Assembly (NCBI GenBank): GCA_020724105.1
Contig: DYHP01000024.1
Location: forward strand, 1-14,326
From: Candidatus Methylomirabilis sp.
Lineage (GTDB): Bacteria; Patescibacteriota; Patescibacteriia; DYHP01
Reading direction: 5' to 3'
Length of the DNA: 14,326 nt
Both the position numbers and the translations under genes were made by a program. Of the stretch, positions 1 to 5,545 are shown one piece after another (within the stretch, counting starts at the first letter, position 1; every line of letters starts with the position of its first letter). The notes below the pieces were generated by a model that worked only from the letters and a program-made list of their open reading frames with translations, was not told the DNA's origin and did not search any database.

Positions 1-111
1 GACTCGCTTGAAAACAATGACGTCACCATTCGCGACAGGGATTCGATGAAACAGGAAAGAATCGAAATCGGCGACCTGGCTGATTATTTTAAAGAAATTG
101 AAGTCTGTTGA
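1..111 (+). CDS. glyS: Glycyl-tRNA synthetase, C-terminal end (partial)
   Basis: The window opens inside a reading frame of 36 residues ending at TGA 109-111. The residues include VTIRDRDSMKQERI, which matches the end of the anticodon-binding domain of the single-chain (alpha-2, class II) glycyl-tRNA synthetase; that family typically ends with a VTVRDRDTMEQ-like strand followed by a short helix. The enzyme charges tRNA-Gly with glycine in the cytoplasm. Only the tail is visible, so the catalytic motifs cannot be checked. The last codons and the stop lie in the left arm of a perfect hairpin (102-130), so the final few residues may derive from a repeat. Identification rests on one recognisable motif. 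Confidence 0.75.
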   Translation, partial: DSLENNDVTIRDRDSMKQERIEIGDLADYFKEIEVC

Positions 112-130
112 AGCCAGACTTCAACAGACT
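102..130. repeat. Perfect hairpin overlapping the glyS stop codon
   Basis: AGTCTGTTGAAG (102-113) and CTTCAACAGACT (119-130) are perfect 12-base inverted arms around a 5-base loop. The TGA stop of glyS (109-111) lies in the left arm. A short T run follows at 137-141, so it could act as a transcription terminator, but DUF5674 starts at once at 142. It also fits the palindromic repeats seen throughout the window. Confidence 0.75.
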
Positions 131-141
131 AGACAATTTTT

Positions 142-489
142 ATGCCTCTAAAATTAGTTAAGGATTCAATTAGCAAAACAGAACTCGGGGAATTGGCCAA
201 AGAAAGATTTGGCGATTTGGTGAAGGCGGTGGTGGATGTGGAGCGCGGAATTATGGTTGTGGGCGGAGATATGCATGCCGACGAAGAGGCGATGCTTTTA
301 GAAAATGGTTCAAAACAGGAAAATTTGTGGGGAATTAATATTTATCCTTTTTCAAACGCAGAAAAAGGGATTGAATTCGATTCAGTAATAAATTTAAGGC
401 CGTCTTCAAACAACCGTTCAAGAGGTGTGGATGACCCGCAAATGAGGGAAAGAATTACAGAAATTGTTAATAAGTTGGTTGTCAAATAG
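142..489 (+). CDS. DUF5674 family protein
   Basis: A 115-residue soluble protein matching what I remember of the DUF5674 family, small proteins common in CPR bacteria and cyanobacteria. Recognisable blocks are FGDLVKAVVDVERGIMVVGG near residues 23-42, HADEEAMLLENGSKQENLWG near 45-64, and a C-terminal INLRPSSNNRSRGVDDPQ near 83-100. Family function is unknown; the conserved acidic and NRSRGV stretches suggest a folded domain with a binding site, but that is inference. No signal peptide or membrane segment is visible. ATG 142 follows a T run with no Shine-Dalgarno site, so initiation may be leaderless or weak. The next gene starts 8 bases after its stop, suggesting co-transcription. Confidence 0.8.
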   Translation: MPLKLVKDSISKTELGELAKERFGDLVKAVVDVERGIMVVGGDMHADEEAMLLENGSKQENLWGINIYPFSNAEKGIEFDSVINLRPSSNNRSRGVDDPQMRERITEIVNKLVVK

Positions 490-497
490 ATAAAATT

Positions 498-827
498 ATG
501 TCTTTTATTCACCCTCCCGATTTTATAGAACGATGGCAAAAATTATCTCTCATCGAGCAGGTGGCAAACATCGGTTCTGAAGTATATCGCGTATGGCAAT
601 GGCAGGGAAAAGACCAAAAATTGTTTGAAGCGGCAGTGGCAAGAACTTTGGAACTTTTTAATTTTACAATTTCCGACCCGCGCTGGAAGAGGAGGTTAAA
701 AGAACTGACTCGCGCAAGAGAAGTGTTTTGCGACGCGGTTTTGGGCGGAAAGGAGTATAATAGTTCTTTGGAAGATTTGGACAAGTATTTTTTCCAATTT
801 GCCCTCGCCGCGCGGTTGGGGAAATAA
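498..827 (+). CDS. Small conserved-looking hypothetical protein
   Basis: A 109-residue, predominantly helical, soluble protein that I cannot assign to a named family. It begins MSFIHPPDFIERWQKLSLIEQ and contains RTLELFNFTISDPRWKRRLK near residues 49-68 and REVFCDAVLGGKEYN near 74-88. I have an impression of similar short proteins (helical, with SDPRW and REVxCD motifs) in other CPR genomes, but this is memory, not a search. It starts 8 bases after the DUF5674 stop, so the two are probably one transcript. No signal peptide, membrane segment or metal-binding motif stands out. Coding is supported by open frame, tight spacing and sensible amino-acid composition. Confidence 0.7.
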   Translation: MSFIHPPDFIERWQKLSLIEQVANIGSEVYRVWQWQGKDQKLFEAAVARTLELFNFTISDPRWKRRLKELTRAREVFCDAVLGGKEYNSSLEDLDKYFFQFALAARLGK

Positions 828-833
828 TTTCTT

Positions 834-964
834 TGTCATTCTCCAACTTGCTTGCCCCGCAGGGTGCTTGCCCCGTATAATCACCTTGGGAGTTATACGA
901 GGCCTGCTCTCCCGCGAGGATTGGAGAATCCAGAAATAGATTCTGAAACGAGTTTAGAATGACA
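834..964. repeat. MITE-like element with TGTCATTCT terminal inverted repeats (copy 1)
   Basis: This element fills most of the gap before the M16 gene. TGTCATTCT at 834-842 is exactly inverted as AGAATGACA at 956-964. Inside, ATTCTCCAA (838-846) also pairs with TTGGAGAAT (921-929), and GCTTGCCCCG occurs twice in direct orientation near 850-880. No protein is encoded. A shorter relative lies at 5476-5536. Confidence 0.65.
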
Positions 965-983
965 TAGGCAGAGAAGGGGATTT

Positions 984-2279
984 ATGTACCACAAACATAT
1001 TTTAAGCAACGGACTGCGGGTGATTGTTTGCCCGCAGAAAAACACCAAAGCGATAACTTCGCTTGTTCTTTTCAAGGTTGGTTCGCGGTACGAAACGCCG
1101 CGGCTTTCGGGCGCGGCGCATTTTATAGAGCACTTGATGTTCAAGGGCACGGCGAGGCGGCCGACGACCTTGGACCTTTCACGCGAACTTGACTCAATGG
1201 GCGCGGAATACAACGCTTTTACCGGCAAAGACGCGACGGGTTATTTTGTTAAATCGGCAAGCCACTATCTTCTAAACAGTTTGGACATTCTCTCCGACAT
1301 GCTTTTTAATTCAAAATTTGATCCGGCGGAATTTAAGCGGGAAAAAGGCGTGCTCACCGAAGAAATCAGAATGTATTTTGACAATCCTTTGATGCACATT
1401 GAAGATATGATAGAGGAACTCGTGTTCAAAGGAAGCGCCCTGGGCCGCAACATCGCCGGAAGCGAAAAAACGGTTTCCGCAATGAAAAGAGACGAGATGC
1501 TTGCGTTTAGAGACAATTTTTATAATCCCAAACGGGCAGTGGTCGCGGTTGCCGGCGATGTTGGCGATAATATCTTGGATTTGATAAAAAAATATTTCAC
1601 CAATTTCTCTCTCTTCGGGAGATCCTCCGCGGGGGGACACCGTAAGACGGCAAAAGAATTTCGCAAATTTAGACAAAAACAAACCGCCGCGAGATTTCAA
1701 TCCTTGCAGAAAAAAACGGAACAGGTGCAGATGGCCATCGGTTTTCCGTCGTACGCTTACAGAGACAGCCGATTGCCGGCGCTCAATTTAATGTCAATAA
1801 TTTTCGGCGGCACAATGAGTTCGCGCCTTTTTATTGAAGTGCGCGAGCGCCGAGGCCTCGCTTATTTCGTCAGGTCAGGCGTCCAGCCGTACGAGGACGC
1901 GGGAATGTTTTACATCAGGGCGGGACTTGACCCGACAAGATTGGAGGAAGCGGTGGGTGTTATTTCCGCCGAAATTCTGAAACTCAAAAAAGCCGGCGTA
2001 ACCGAGGCGGAACTTAATCGCGCCAAAAAGACGGTTGAGGGGCGGATGGCGCTTGATTTGGAAGATTCTTACGCCGTGGCGAGTTTCTTCGGCCATCAGG
2101 AAGTTTTGAATTTGAAACTTAAAACGCCTGAAGAAAAACTGGCGGAGATGAAAAAGGTGACCTTAAAAGATGTCAAAAGGGCAGCGGGGGAGATTTTAAA
2201 TAAAAATAAATTATCGTTGGCGATAATAAGCCAGACAAAGGATTTAAAGAAAATCAGACAAAGCGTGTCGCAATTTTGA
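984..2279 (+). CDS. M16 family zinc metallopeptidase (pitrilysin / processing-peptidase-like)
   Basis: A 431-residue single-chain peptidase of the M16B type (the usual length is about 400-430). The inverted zinc motif HxxEH is present as HFIEH at residues 46-50, and the third zinc ligand Glu falls about 77 residues later at E127 in VLTEEIRM, as in mitochondrial processing peptidase. A C-terminal Arg-rich segment, VRERRGLAYFVRS, matches the usual RERRGLAY block of the second half. No signal peptide is visible, so it is probably cytoplasmic; bacterial relatives degrade or process peptides. ATG 984 has a plausible site, AGAAGGGG, about 4 bases upstream. Near residues 209-222 the sequence is derived from a short GC-rich repeat (1608-1641). 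Its TGA overlaps or abuts the tpiA start, suggesting translational coupling. Confidence 0.9.
   Translation: MYHKHILSNGLRVIVCPQKNTKAITSLVLFKVGSRYETPRLSGAAHFIEHLMFKGTARRPTTLDLSRELDSMGAEYNAFTGKDATGYFVKSASHYLLNSLDILSDMLFNSKFDPAEFKREKGVLTEEIRMYFDNPLMHIEDMIEELVFKGSALGRNIAGSEKTVSAMKRDEMLAFRDNFYNPKRAVVAVAGDVGDNILDLIKKYFTNFSLFGRSSAGGHRKTAKEFRKFRQKQTAARFQSLQKKTEQVQMAIGFPSYAYRDSRLPALNLMSIIFGGTMSSRLFIEVRERRGLAYFVRSGVQPYEDAGMFYIRAGLDPTRLEEAVGVISAEILKLKKAGVTEAELNRAKKTVEGRMALDLEDSYAVASFFGHQEVLNLKLKTPEEKLAEMKKVTLKDVKRAAGEILNKNKLSLAIISQTKDLKKIRQSVSQF
1608..1641. repeat. Short GC-rich repeat inside the M16 gene
   Basis: TCTCTCTTCGGGAGA (1608-1622) differs by one base from a hairpin inside the minus-strand membrane protein gene (12097-12111). 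It is followed by a near-palindromic TCCTCCGCGGGGGGA. It encodes RSSAGG-type residues between two family-conserved blocks and keeps the frame. It is a weaker case than the other in-gene elements. Confidence 0.45.
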
Positions 2280-2284
2280 AGAAT

Positions 2285-3187
2285 ATGTATTATTTCATAG
2301 CAAATTGGAAAATGCAGCTTGGCGTGGATGAAAGCGTGAAACTCGCCAAAAAAATAAAAGCGAGTTATTCTTCAAGCGAAGCGAAGCAGAGTCGAGAAGC
2401 AAGAAATGTGAAGGTGGTCTTATGCCCCTCGTTTGACTCTCTTGAATCAGTGGCCAGGGTTTTGGATTCGGAAAAGTCAAAAGTTAAGGATCAAAGATTA
2501 AGGATTTTTCTCGGGGCGCAGGATATGTTTTATAAGAAGAGAGGGCAATTTACCGGCGAAGAATCGCCGTTTAATTTGCAAGAATTAGGCGTAAAATACG
2601 TAATTTTGGGCCATTCGGAAAGGAGAAAATTGGGCGAAACCGACGAGGACGTGAGAAAGAAGTTGTTAATGGCGCTAAAAGCGGGGCTCGTTCCGATTGT
2701 TTGCGTGGGCGAAACGCTTGCCGAAAGAAAAGCCGGTAAAACAAAAGATGTTATCTCAAAACAAATCACGGCTATTTTTAAGAAGTCCGACTTCGCAGAT
2801 TCTAAAGTCGGACTTCGGAACAGCAAATTGGGAGCGGGAAATGTAGCCGCAGGCTTTAGCCTGCGAAAAGTGATTATCGCTTACGAGCCGGTTTGGGCAA
2901 TCGGCACGGGCGTTTTCGCCGAAGCCGAAGACGCCAAAGAAGTCCGGGACTTTATTTTAAAACTTTTAAGAAAATATTTACCCTCACCTCATCTCCCCCT
3001 TTTAGCGAGGGGGAGGGTAAGGAAGGGGGAGCAAATTACCGTAATTTACGGCGGCAGCGTGGACTCAAAAAATATTTTCGATTTTCTGACAAAAGGCGGA
3101 ATGGAAGGCGCGTTGGTCGGCGGGGCGAGTTTGAACGCCACCGAGTTCTTGAAAATCGTAAAAAAGGGAAACGAATTACGAATCTGA
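2285..3187 (+). CDS. tpiA: Triosephosphate isomerase with several loop insertions
   Basis: Interconverts dihydroxyacetone phosphate and glyceraldehyde 3-phosphate in glycolysis (cytoplasm). Counting from ATG 2285 the protein has 300 residues, against about 250 for the family. All catalytic elements are present: NWKM with N7 and K9, catalytic His in ILGHSERR (H110), catalytic Glu in AYEPVWAIGTG (E201), and the phosphate-binding YGGSV (255-259) and EGALVGGASL. The extra length sits in the loops leading from helices 1, 2, 5 and 6 to the following strands (about residues 28-40, 62-74, 166-194, 232-250), each encoded by repeat-like DNA. These loops are opposite the active site, so the enzyme should be functional. 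A TTG at 2276 overlapping the upstream TGA is an alternative start. The last residues (NELRI) come from another repeat. Confidence 0.93.
   Translation: MYYFIANWKMQLGVDESVKLAKKIKASYSSSEAKQSREARNVKVVLCPSFDSLESVARVLDSEKSKVKDQRLRIFLGAQDMFYKKRGQFTGEESPFNLQELGVKYVILGHSERRKLGETDEDVRKKLLMALKAGLVPIVCVGETLAERKAGKTKDVISKQITAIFKKSDFADSKVGLRNSKLGAGNVAAGFSLRKVIIAYEPVWAIGTGVFAEAEDAKEVRDFILKLLRKYLPSPHLPLLARGRVRKGEQITVIYGGSVDSKNIFDFLTKGGMEGALVGGASLNATEFLKIVKKGNELRI
2370..2402. repeat. In-frame repeat-like segment in tpiA, loop helix 1 to strand 2
   Basis: A GAAGCGAAGCAGAGTCGAGAAG-like stretch encodes the unusual peptide SEAKQSREAR between helix 1 and strand 2. It resembles the GAGCGAAGTGAAATGGAGTCGAA type of element seen at 13502-13534. 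The boundaries are approximate. Confidence 0.45.
2474..2507. repeat. In-frame repeat-like segment in tpiA, loop helix 2 to strand 3
   Basis: TTAAGGAT occurs twice (2484-2491 and 2498-2505), giving the peptide KSKVKDQRLR just before the conserved LGAQ strand. A related inverted sequence, AATCCTTGATTTTTAA, follows thiI near 10130-10145. The boundaries are approximate. Confidence 0.4.
2782..2816. repeat. Palindromic element in frame in tpiA (12-base arms)
   Basis: GAAGTCCGACTT (2782-2793) and AAGTCGGACTTC (2805-2816) are perfect inverted arms with an 11-base loop. It encodes KSDFADSKVGL in the loop between helix 5 and strand 6, a segment absent from normal triosephosphate isomerases. Confidence 0.8.
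2843..2865. repeat. GTAGCCGC-type palindrome in frame in tpiA
   Basis: CGCAGGCT (2848-2855) and AGCCTGCG (2858-2865) form a perfect 8-base stem with a 2-base loop, preceded by GTAGC. It is related to the elements at 4038-4060, 10983-11029 and 14114-14163, which share GTAGYCGC. It encodes VAAGFSLRK, directly before the catalytic-Glu strand. Confidence 0.7.
2977..3031. repeat. C-rich/G-rich inverted repeat in frame in tpiA
   Basis: TTTACCCTCACC followed by CTCCCCCT, TTTAGCG and AGGGGGAG, then GGGTAAGG, makes a nested inverted repeat. It encodes PSPHLPLLARGRVRKGE between helix 6 and strand 7, which leads into ITVIYGGSV. It shares the TTTA-CCC left edge with the 116-base elements at 9566 and 13261. 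Confidence 0.7.
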
Positions 3188-3229
3188 ACGAATATACGAA
3201 TTCGTACTATTCGTATGAATTAGTAATTT
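3170..3229. repeat. AT-rich imperfect palindrome at the tpiA / TPR gene junction
   Basis: The left half, with GAATTACGAAT and ACGAATATACGAAT, is inverted with a few mismatches in the right half, ATTCGTACTATTCGTATGAA and TTAGTAATT. It supplies the last codons and stop of tpiA and most of the gap before the TPR protein. Confidence 0.65.
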
Positions 3230-3243
3230 GTATCCCACCTTAT

Positions 3244-4041
3244 GTGTTGGATTTTATTTTATATTCCATAATGATTGCAAGCGTGGTCGGCGCGATTTAT
3301 GTTATTATCCGCAAGTTTTCCGAACTTTCGGCGATCAACATTGAAACGCTCAGTATCGCTAAAAGCGAGCAAGAGCGGATTGAAAAAATAAAAAATGAAA
3401 TGATTATCCAAAGAATTAAGGAGTTGAGAAGCAGGGTCGGCAAATTGCTGTTCAATATCTTAAAACCGTTCGGCAAAAAAATCATTGAATTTTTCGGCAA
3501 TCTTATCAAAAAATTCAAAGAAACGGAAAGGAAATACAAAAAAGCCGCGGAAAATCTATCCAAAGAAGAAACGGTCGTAAAAATAAAAAGTTTGATTAGC
3601 GAGGCAGGTAATTTCGTTAAAAACGCGAGTTACGATTTGGCGGAAAAATATTATTTGGAAGCATTGAGTTTGGATTTCAAAAACATTGATGTTTACGAGG
3701 GTTTGGCCTGGCTTTATGTCGGAAAAAAGCAATACAAAGAAGCGCGCGAAGCGCTGGAATTTATTTTAAAATTAAATCCTAATCATCCGAGCGCTTATTA
3801 CGGTTTGGCCGAAGTCAGCAAAAGGGAAGACAAAATTAACGAAGCGGTTGAATTCGCCAAGAAAGCCGTGGAACTCGAGCCTTCCAACCCCAAATATCTT
3901 GATTTTTTGATAGAGATGTGTATAATGGCTGGGAGGGCGGATTTGGCCAAATCCGCGCTTGAACAACTCAAACTCGTCAATCCGGAGAATCAAAAAATTG
4001 GCGAATTTGAAGCGAGAATTAGGGAATTAAAAGAAAAGTAG
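3244..4041 (+). CDS. Membrane-anchored tetratricopeptide-repeat protein
   Basis: A 265-residue protein with one N-terminal hydrophobic helix (about residues 2-22), a charged Lys/Glu-rich linker (25-110), and about three to four TPR units (122-250) with the usual alternating pattern, for example YLEALSLDFKNIDVYEGLAW and LKLNPNHPSAYYGLAEVSK. TPRs are protein-protein scaffolds, so it probably holds a partner at the membrane; the partner is unknown. I chose GTG 3244 because it gives a full-length membrane helix, whereas ATG 3271 would cut it to about 13 residues; TTG 3247 is equally possible. The frame is open far upstream but that part overlaps tpiA. Its TAG stop is the start of a GTAGTCGCAAC repeat. 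Confidence 0.75.
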   Translation: MLDFILYSIMIASVVGAIYVIIRKFSELSAINIETLSIAKSEQERIEKIKNEMIIQRIKELRSRVGKLLFNILKPFGKKIIEFFGNLIKKFKETERKYKKAAENLSKEETVVKIKSLISEAGNFVKNASYDLAEKYYLEALSLDFKNIDVYEGLAWLYVGKKQYKEAREALEFILKLNPNHPSAYYGLAEVSKREDKINEAVEFAKKAVELEPSNPKYLDFLIEMCIMAGRADLAKSALEQLKLVNPENQKIGEFEARIRELKEK

Positions 4042-4120
4042 TCGCAACTTTTAGATTGTGTGGCAACACCCTTACGGGTGTCATTCCAAAAAAGAATTGG
4101 AATAGCGCCTGTGGGGGCGC
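4038..4120. repeat. Run of small hairpins between the TPR gene and the tRNA cluster
   Basis: It starts with GTAGTCGCAAC, the left edge of a dispersed family, whose TAG is the stop codon of the TPR protein. Three stem-loops follow: ACACCC/GGGTGT (4066-4071, 4076-4081), ATTCCAA/TTGGAAT (4083-4089, 4097-4103) and GCGCC/GGCGC (4105-4109, 4116-4120). No T run follows, so a classical terminator is not supported. Confidence 0.6.
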
Positions 4121-4129
4121 GTTAGTTAC

Positions 4130-4205
4130 GCCTGGATAGCTCAGTAGGCAGAGCACGATCATGGTAAGATCGGGGTCAGCGGTTCAATTCCGCTTCCAGG
4201 CTCCA
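4130..4205 (+). tRNA. tRNA-Thr (anticodon GGT)
   Basis: The cloverleaf is complete. Acceptor arms are GCCTGGA (4130-4136) and TCCAGGC (4195-4201), discriminator T and encoded CCA (4203-4205). The anticodon stem CGATC/GATCG (4156-4160, 4168-4172) holds loop ATGGTAA with anticodon GGT at 4163-4165, reading ACC/ACT. The T arm contains GGTTCAATTCC. Confidence 0.95.
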
Positions 4206-4228
4206 TTTATTTTTTATACCCTATTAAG

Positions 4229-4344
4229 TATTGAAATCTGACAAGGGGCAGGTACCGAAGTAGCCAAACGGGGTTGACTGTAAATCAACTGGCTTTCGCC
4301 TTCCTAGGTGCAAATCCTAGCCTGCCCATTGTCAGATTTCAATA
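4229..4344. repeat. Perfect 16-base inverted repeat enclosing tRNA-Tyr
   Basis: TATTGAAATCTGACAA (4229-4244) is exactly inverted as TTGTCAGATTTCAATA (4329-4344). The arms lie one base outside the 5' end and directly after the discriminator base of tRNA-Tyr, so they would continue the acceptor stem of the precursor with only G4245 left unpaired against A4328. Confidence 0.9.
4246..4328 (+). tRNA. tRNA-Tyr (anticodon GTA)
   Basis: A type II tRNA with a long variable arm, as expected for bacterial tRNA-Tyr. Acceptor arms are GGGCAGG (4246-4252) and CCTGCCC (4321-4327) with discriminator A. The anticodon stem GTTGA/TCAAC surrounds loop CTGTAAA, anticodon GTA at 4280-4282. CCA is not encoded (ATTG follows), unlike the two neighbouring tRNA-Thr genes, so it would be added by a nucleotidyltransferase. 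Confidence 0.95.
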
Positions 4345-4398
4345 TTGAGTTGGGGGGACCGACTGCCAATGCAGCTTACCCTTGCCCGCCCACCTTTT

Positions 4399-4473
4399 GC
4401 CATCTTAGCTCAGCGGTAGAGCAACGCTTTTGTAAAGCGTGGGTCCTCGGTTCGAATCCGAGAGATGGCTCCA
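4399..4473 (+). tRNA. tRNA-Thr (anticodon TGT)
   Basis: Acceptor arms GCCATCT (4399-4405) and AGATGGC (4463-4469), discriminator T, encoded CCA (4471-4473). The anticodon stem ACGCT/AGCGT holds loop TTTGTAA, anticodon TGT at 4431-4433, reading ACA/ACG. T arm GGTTCGAATCC is canonical. With the GGT tRNA upstream it covers the threonine codons. Confidence 0.95.
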
Positions 4474-4475
4474 TA

Positions 4476-4508
4476 GCCCAGTATAGCAACTTCGCGATTA
4501 TACTGGGC
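4476..4508. repeat. Hairpin directly after the tRNA cluster
   Basis: GCCCAGTATA (4476-4485) and TATACTGGGC (4499-4508) are perfect 10-base arms around a 13-base loop. ACTGGG recurs twice just downstream (near 4521 and 4538). There is no T run; it could serve 3' processing or be another palindromic repeat. Confidence 0.6.
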
Positions 4509-4544
4509 GGAGGTTCTACTACTGGGTTGATTGATATACTGGGT

Positions 4545-5243
4545 ATGCCCAAAAAAATATCTTTGCGAATGCGAATTATCGGTTTTTTATTGGCGCCGTT
4601 TGTAAAAATGATTCGGTACGGAGCGTTGAAGATGATGAAAAGAATGCGGCGGCCGAATGACGGTCGTCCTGTAATCGCGACGGCTAATCATCTTTTGGAT
4701 GAACTCATTTTGCCATCCGCTTTTGAAATTTTTATAAATCGCGAGTTTCGCGATATAGCCGGATTTGACAAACTCTCCGTAGCGGAACATGACAGAATTT
4801 TTAACGAATTGGAATTTGCGGGAGTATGCCTCGCTCTTTTTTGCCTTGATTTTGCCAATTCAATTGCAAGAACGGATGATTATCGTTTTTGGCTGGAAGT
4901 GAGGCAGCGTCTGCCCCAACAACTTCGGAGAATGCTTCTCGGGTTGGGAGTGGATAAATCCAACGCCGACTTACTTCGAAAATTAATAGATATGCGGTAC
5001 GAGGAATACGGAGAAATGACAAAAGAGACGCGGGATGTGTGGAATGCGGAGGAGCCGCTTTTTAGCAGATTGCCCACGGCGGCGGCAAAGCACAGCATTG
5101 CCAGAGTGAATGCCATCGCCATAGGAATAGCGCTTCACATCAAGCGAGGTAAACTCAAAAGACATGACCCTCTTTTAAGATTTTTACGGGGCTGGATGGT
5201 TAAACTTAACGAAACCATCGGCAAATTCATATTCAACCTCTAA
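4545..5243 (+). CDS. Hypothetical protein, soluble, unrecognised
   Basis: A 232-residue protein that I cannot assign to a family. It starts MPKKISLRMRIIGFLLAPF, a basic and moderately hydrophobic stretch that could be an amphipathic or membrane-associated helix, and continues as a mostly helical, Arg/Leu-rich protein with several acidic helices (for example RDIAGFDKLSVAEHDRIFNE near residues 66-85). The frame is open upstream through the tRNA-Thr gene, which cannot be coding, so ATG 4545 is the sensible start; a TTG at 4527 preceded by GGAGG (4509-4513) is an alternative. TATACT at 4535-4540 sits just before the ATG and could be a -10 box of a leaderless transcript. It stands alone between the tRNA cluster and a repeat-rich gap. 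Confidence 0.65.
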   Translation: MPKKISLRMRIIGFLLAPFVKMIRYGALKMMKRMRRPNDGRPVIATANHLLDELILPSAFEIFINREFRDIAGFDKLSVAEHDRIFNELEFAGVCLALFCLDFANSIARTDDYRFWLEVRQRLPQQLRRMLLGLGVDKSNADLLRKLIDMRYEEYGEMTKETRDVWNAEEPLFSRLPTAAAKHSIARVNAIAIGIALHIKRGKLKRHDPLLRFLRGWMVKLNETIGKFIFNL

Positions 5244-5309
5244 ACAGCAATTTCAATTTTTAAAAGAGAAGCATTACAATTTCCGATTCGTTATTTTGCA
5301 AACAATTCC

Positions 5310-5345
5310 TAACATTCTCACATTCTCCAGAATGTGAGAATGTTA
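5310..5345. repeat. Near-perfect long hairpin (17-base arms, 2-base loop)
   Basis: The arm ending CACATTCT (5310-5326) is exactly inverted at 5329-5345, leaving only CC as loop. TTGCAAA before it and TTTGCAA after it add an outer inverted pair. It could extrude as a cruciform or fold in RNA; the short following A/T stretch makes it only a weak terminator candidate. Confidence 0.8.
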
Positions 5346-5452
5346 AAATTTGCAATTTCTTATCAAGAGAGGGAAGAGGAAATGGAAAATTAAACTCACT
5401 GAGAAAACTAATTCCAATTGGAAAGATTTATACAACGATTTGATTTAACTGG

Positions 5453-5476
5453 ATTGCCCCGACAAGTCGGGGCAAT
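5453..5476. repeat. GC-rich hairpin, CCCCGAC/GTCGGGG type
   Basis: ATTGCCCCGAC (5453-5463) and GTCGGGGCAAT (5466-5476) are perfect arms with a 2-base loop. The core CCCCGACAAGTCGGGG reappears inside the helicase gene in the 62-base element (6671-6686). Confidence 0.75.
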
Positions 5477-5536
5477 GTCATTGGATTGGATTCCTACTGA
5501 AGTTTATCCCGCACTTGATGCGGGGCAGGAATGACA
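5476..5536. repeat. MITE-like element with TGTCATT ends (copy 2), overlapping the helicase 5' end
   Basis: TGTCATT (5476-5482) is inverted as AATGACA (5530-5536). Inside is CCCGCA/TGCGGG. It is a shorter relative of the element at 834-964. The right end creates an in-frame ATG at 5531 that is probably not the true helicase start. Confidence 0.65.
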
Positions 5537-5545
5537 GGTATCATT

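Larger units (their letters stand above)
5244..5545. other. Repeat-rich intergenic region, no gene seen
   Basis: About 300 bases without a convincing open frame or RNA gene. It holds a strong hairpin (5310-5345), the 12-base palindrome TTCCAATTGGAA (5412-5423), a GC-rich hairpin (5453-5476) and a TGTCATT element (5476-5536) reaching the helicase start. A promoter for the helicase presumably lies here, but I see no convincing -35/-10 pair. Confidence 0.7.

Noticed and set aside
1..3190. Recoded TGA (Gracilibacteria-type code)
   Set aside because: TGA ends glyS, the M16 peptidase and tpiA at the expected family lengths.
2893..3243. Upstream extension of the TPR protein frame
   Set aside because: It overlaps the catalytic-Glu and YGGSV parts of tpiA in another frame and gives an Arg-rich nonsense sequence; the membrane helix begins at GTG 3244.
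4246..4328. Group I intron or fragmented tRNA-Tyr, suggested by the flanking stem
   Set aside because: The tRNA body is continuous with a normal variable arm; the arms are outside the mature ends.
4345..4398. Possible extra tRNA or small RNA between tRNA-Tyr and tRNA-Thr(TGT)
   Set aside because: The stretch GGGGGGACCGACTGCC is GC-rich but does not fold into a cloverleaf and is too short.
4308..4544. Upstream extension of the unknown protein frame
   Set aside because: It runs through the 3' end of tRNA-Tyr and the whole second tRNA-Thr gene, so it cannot be the coding start.
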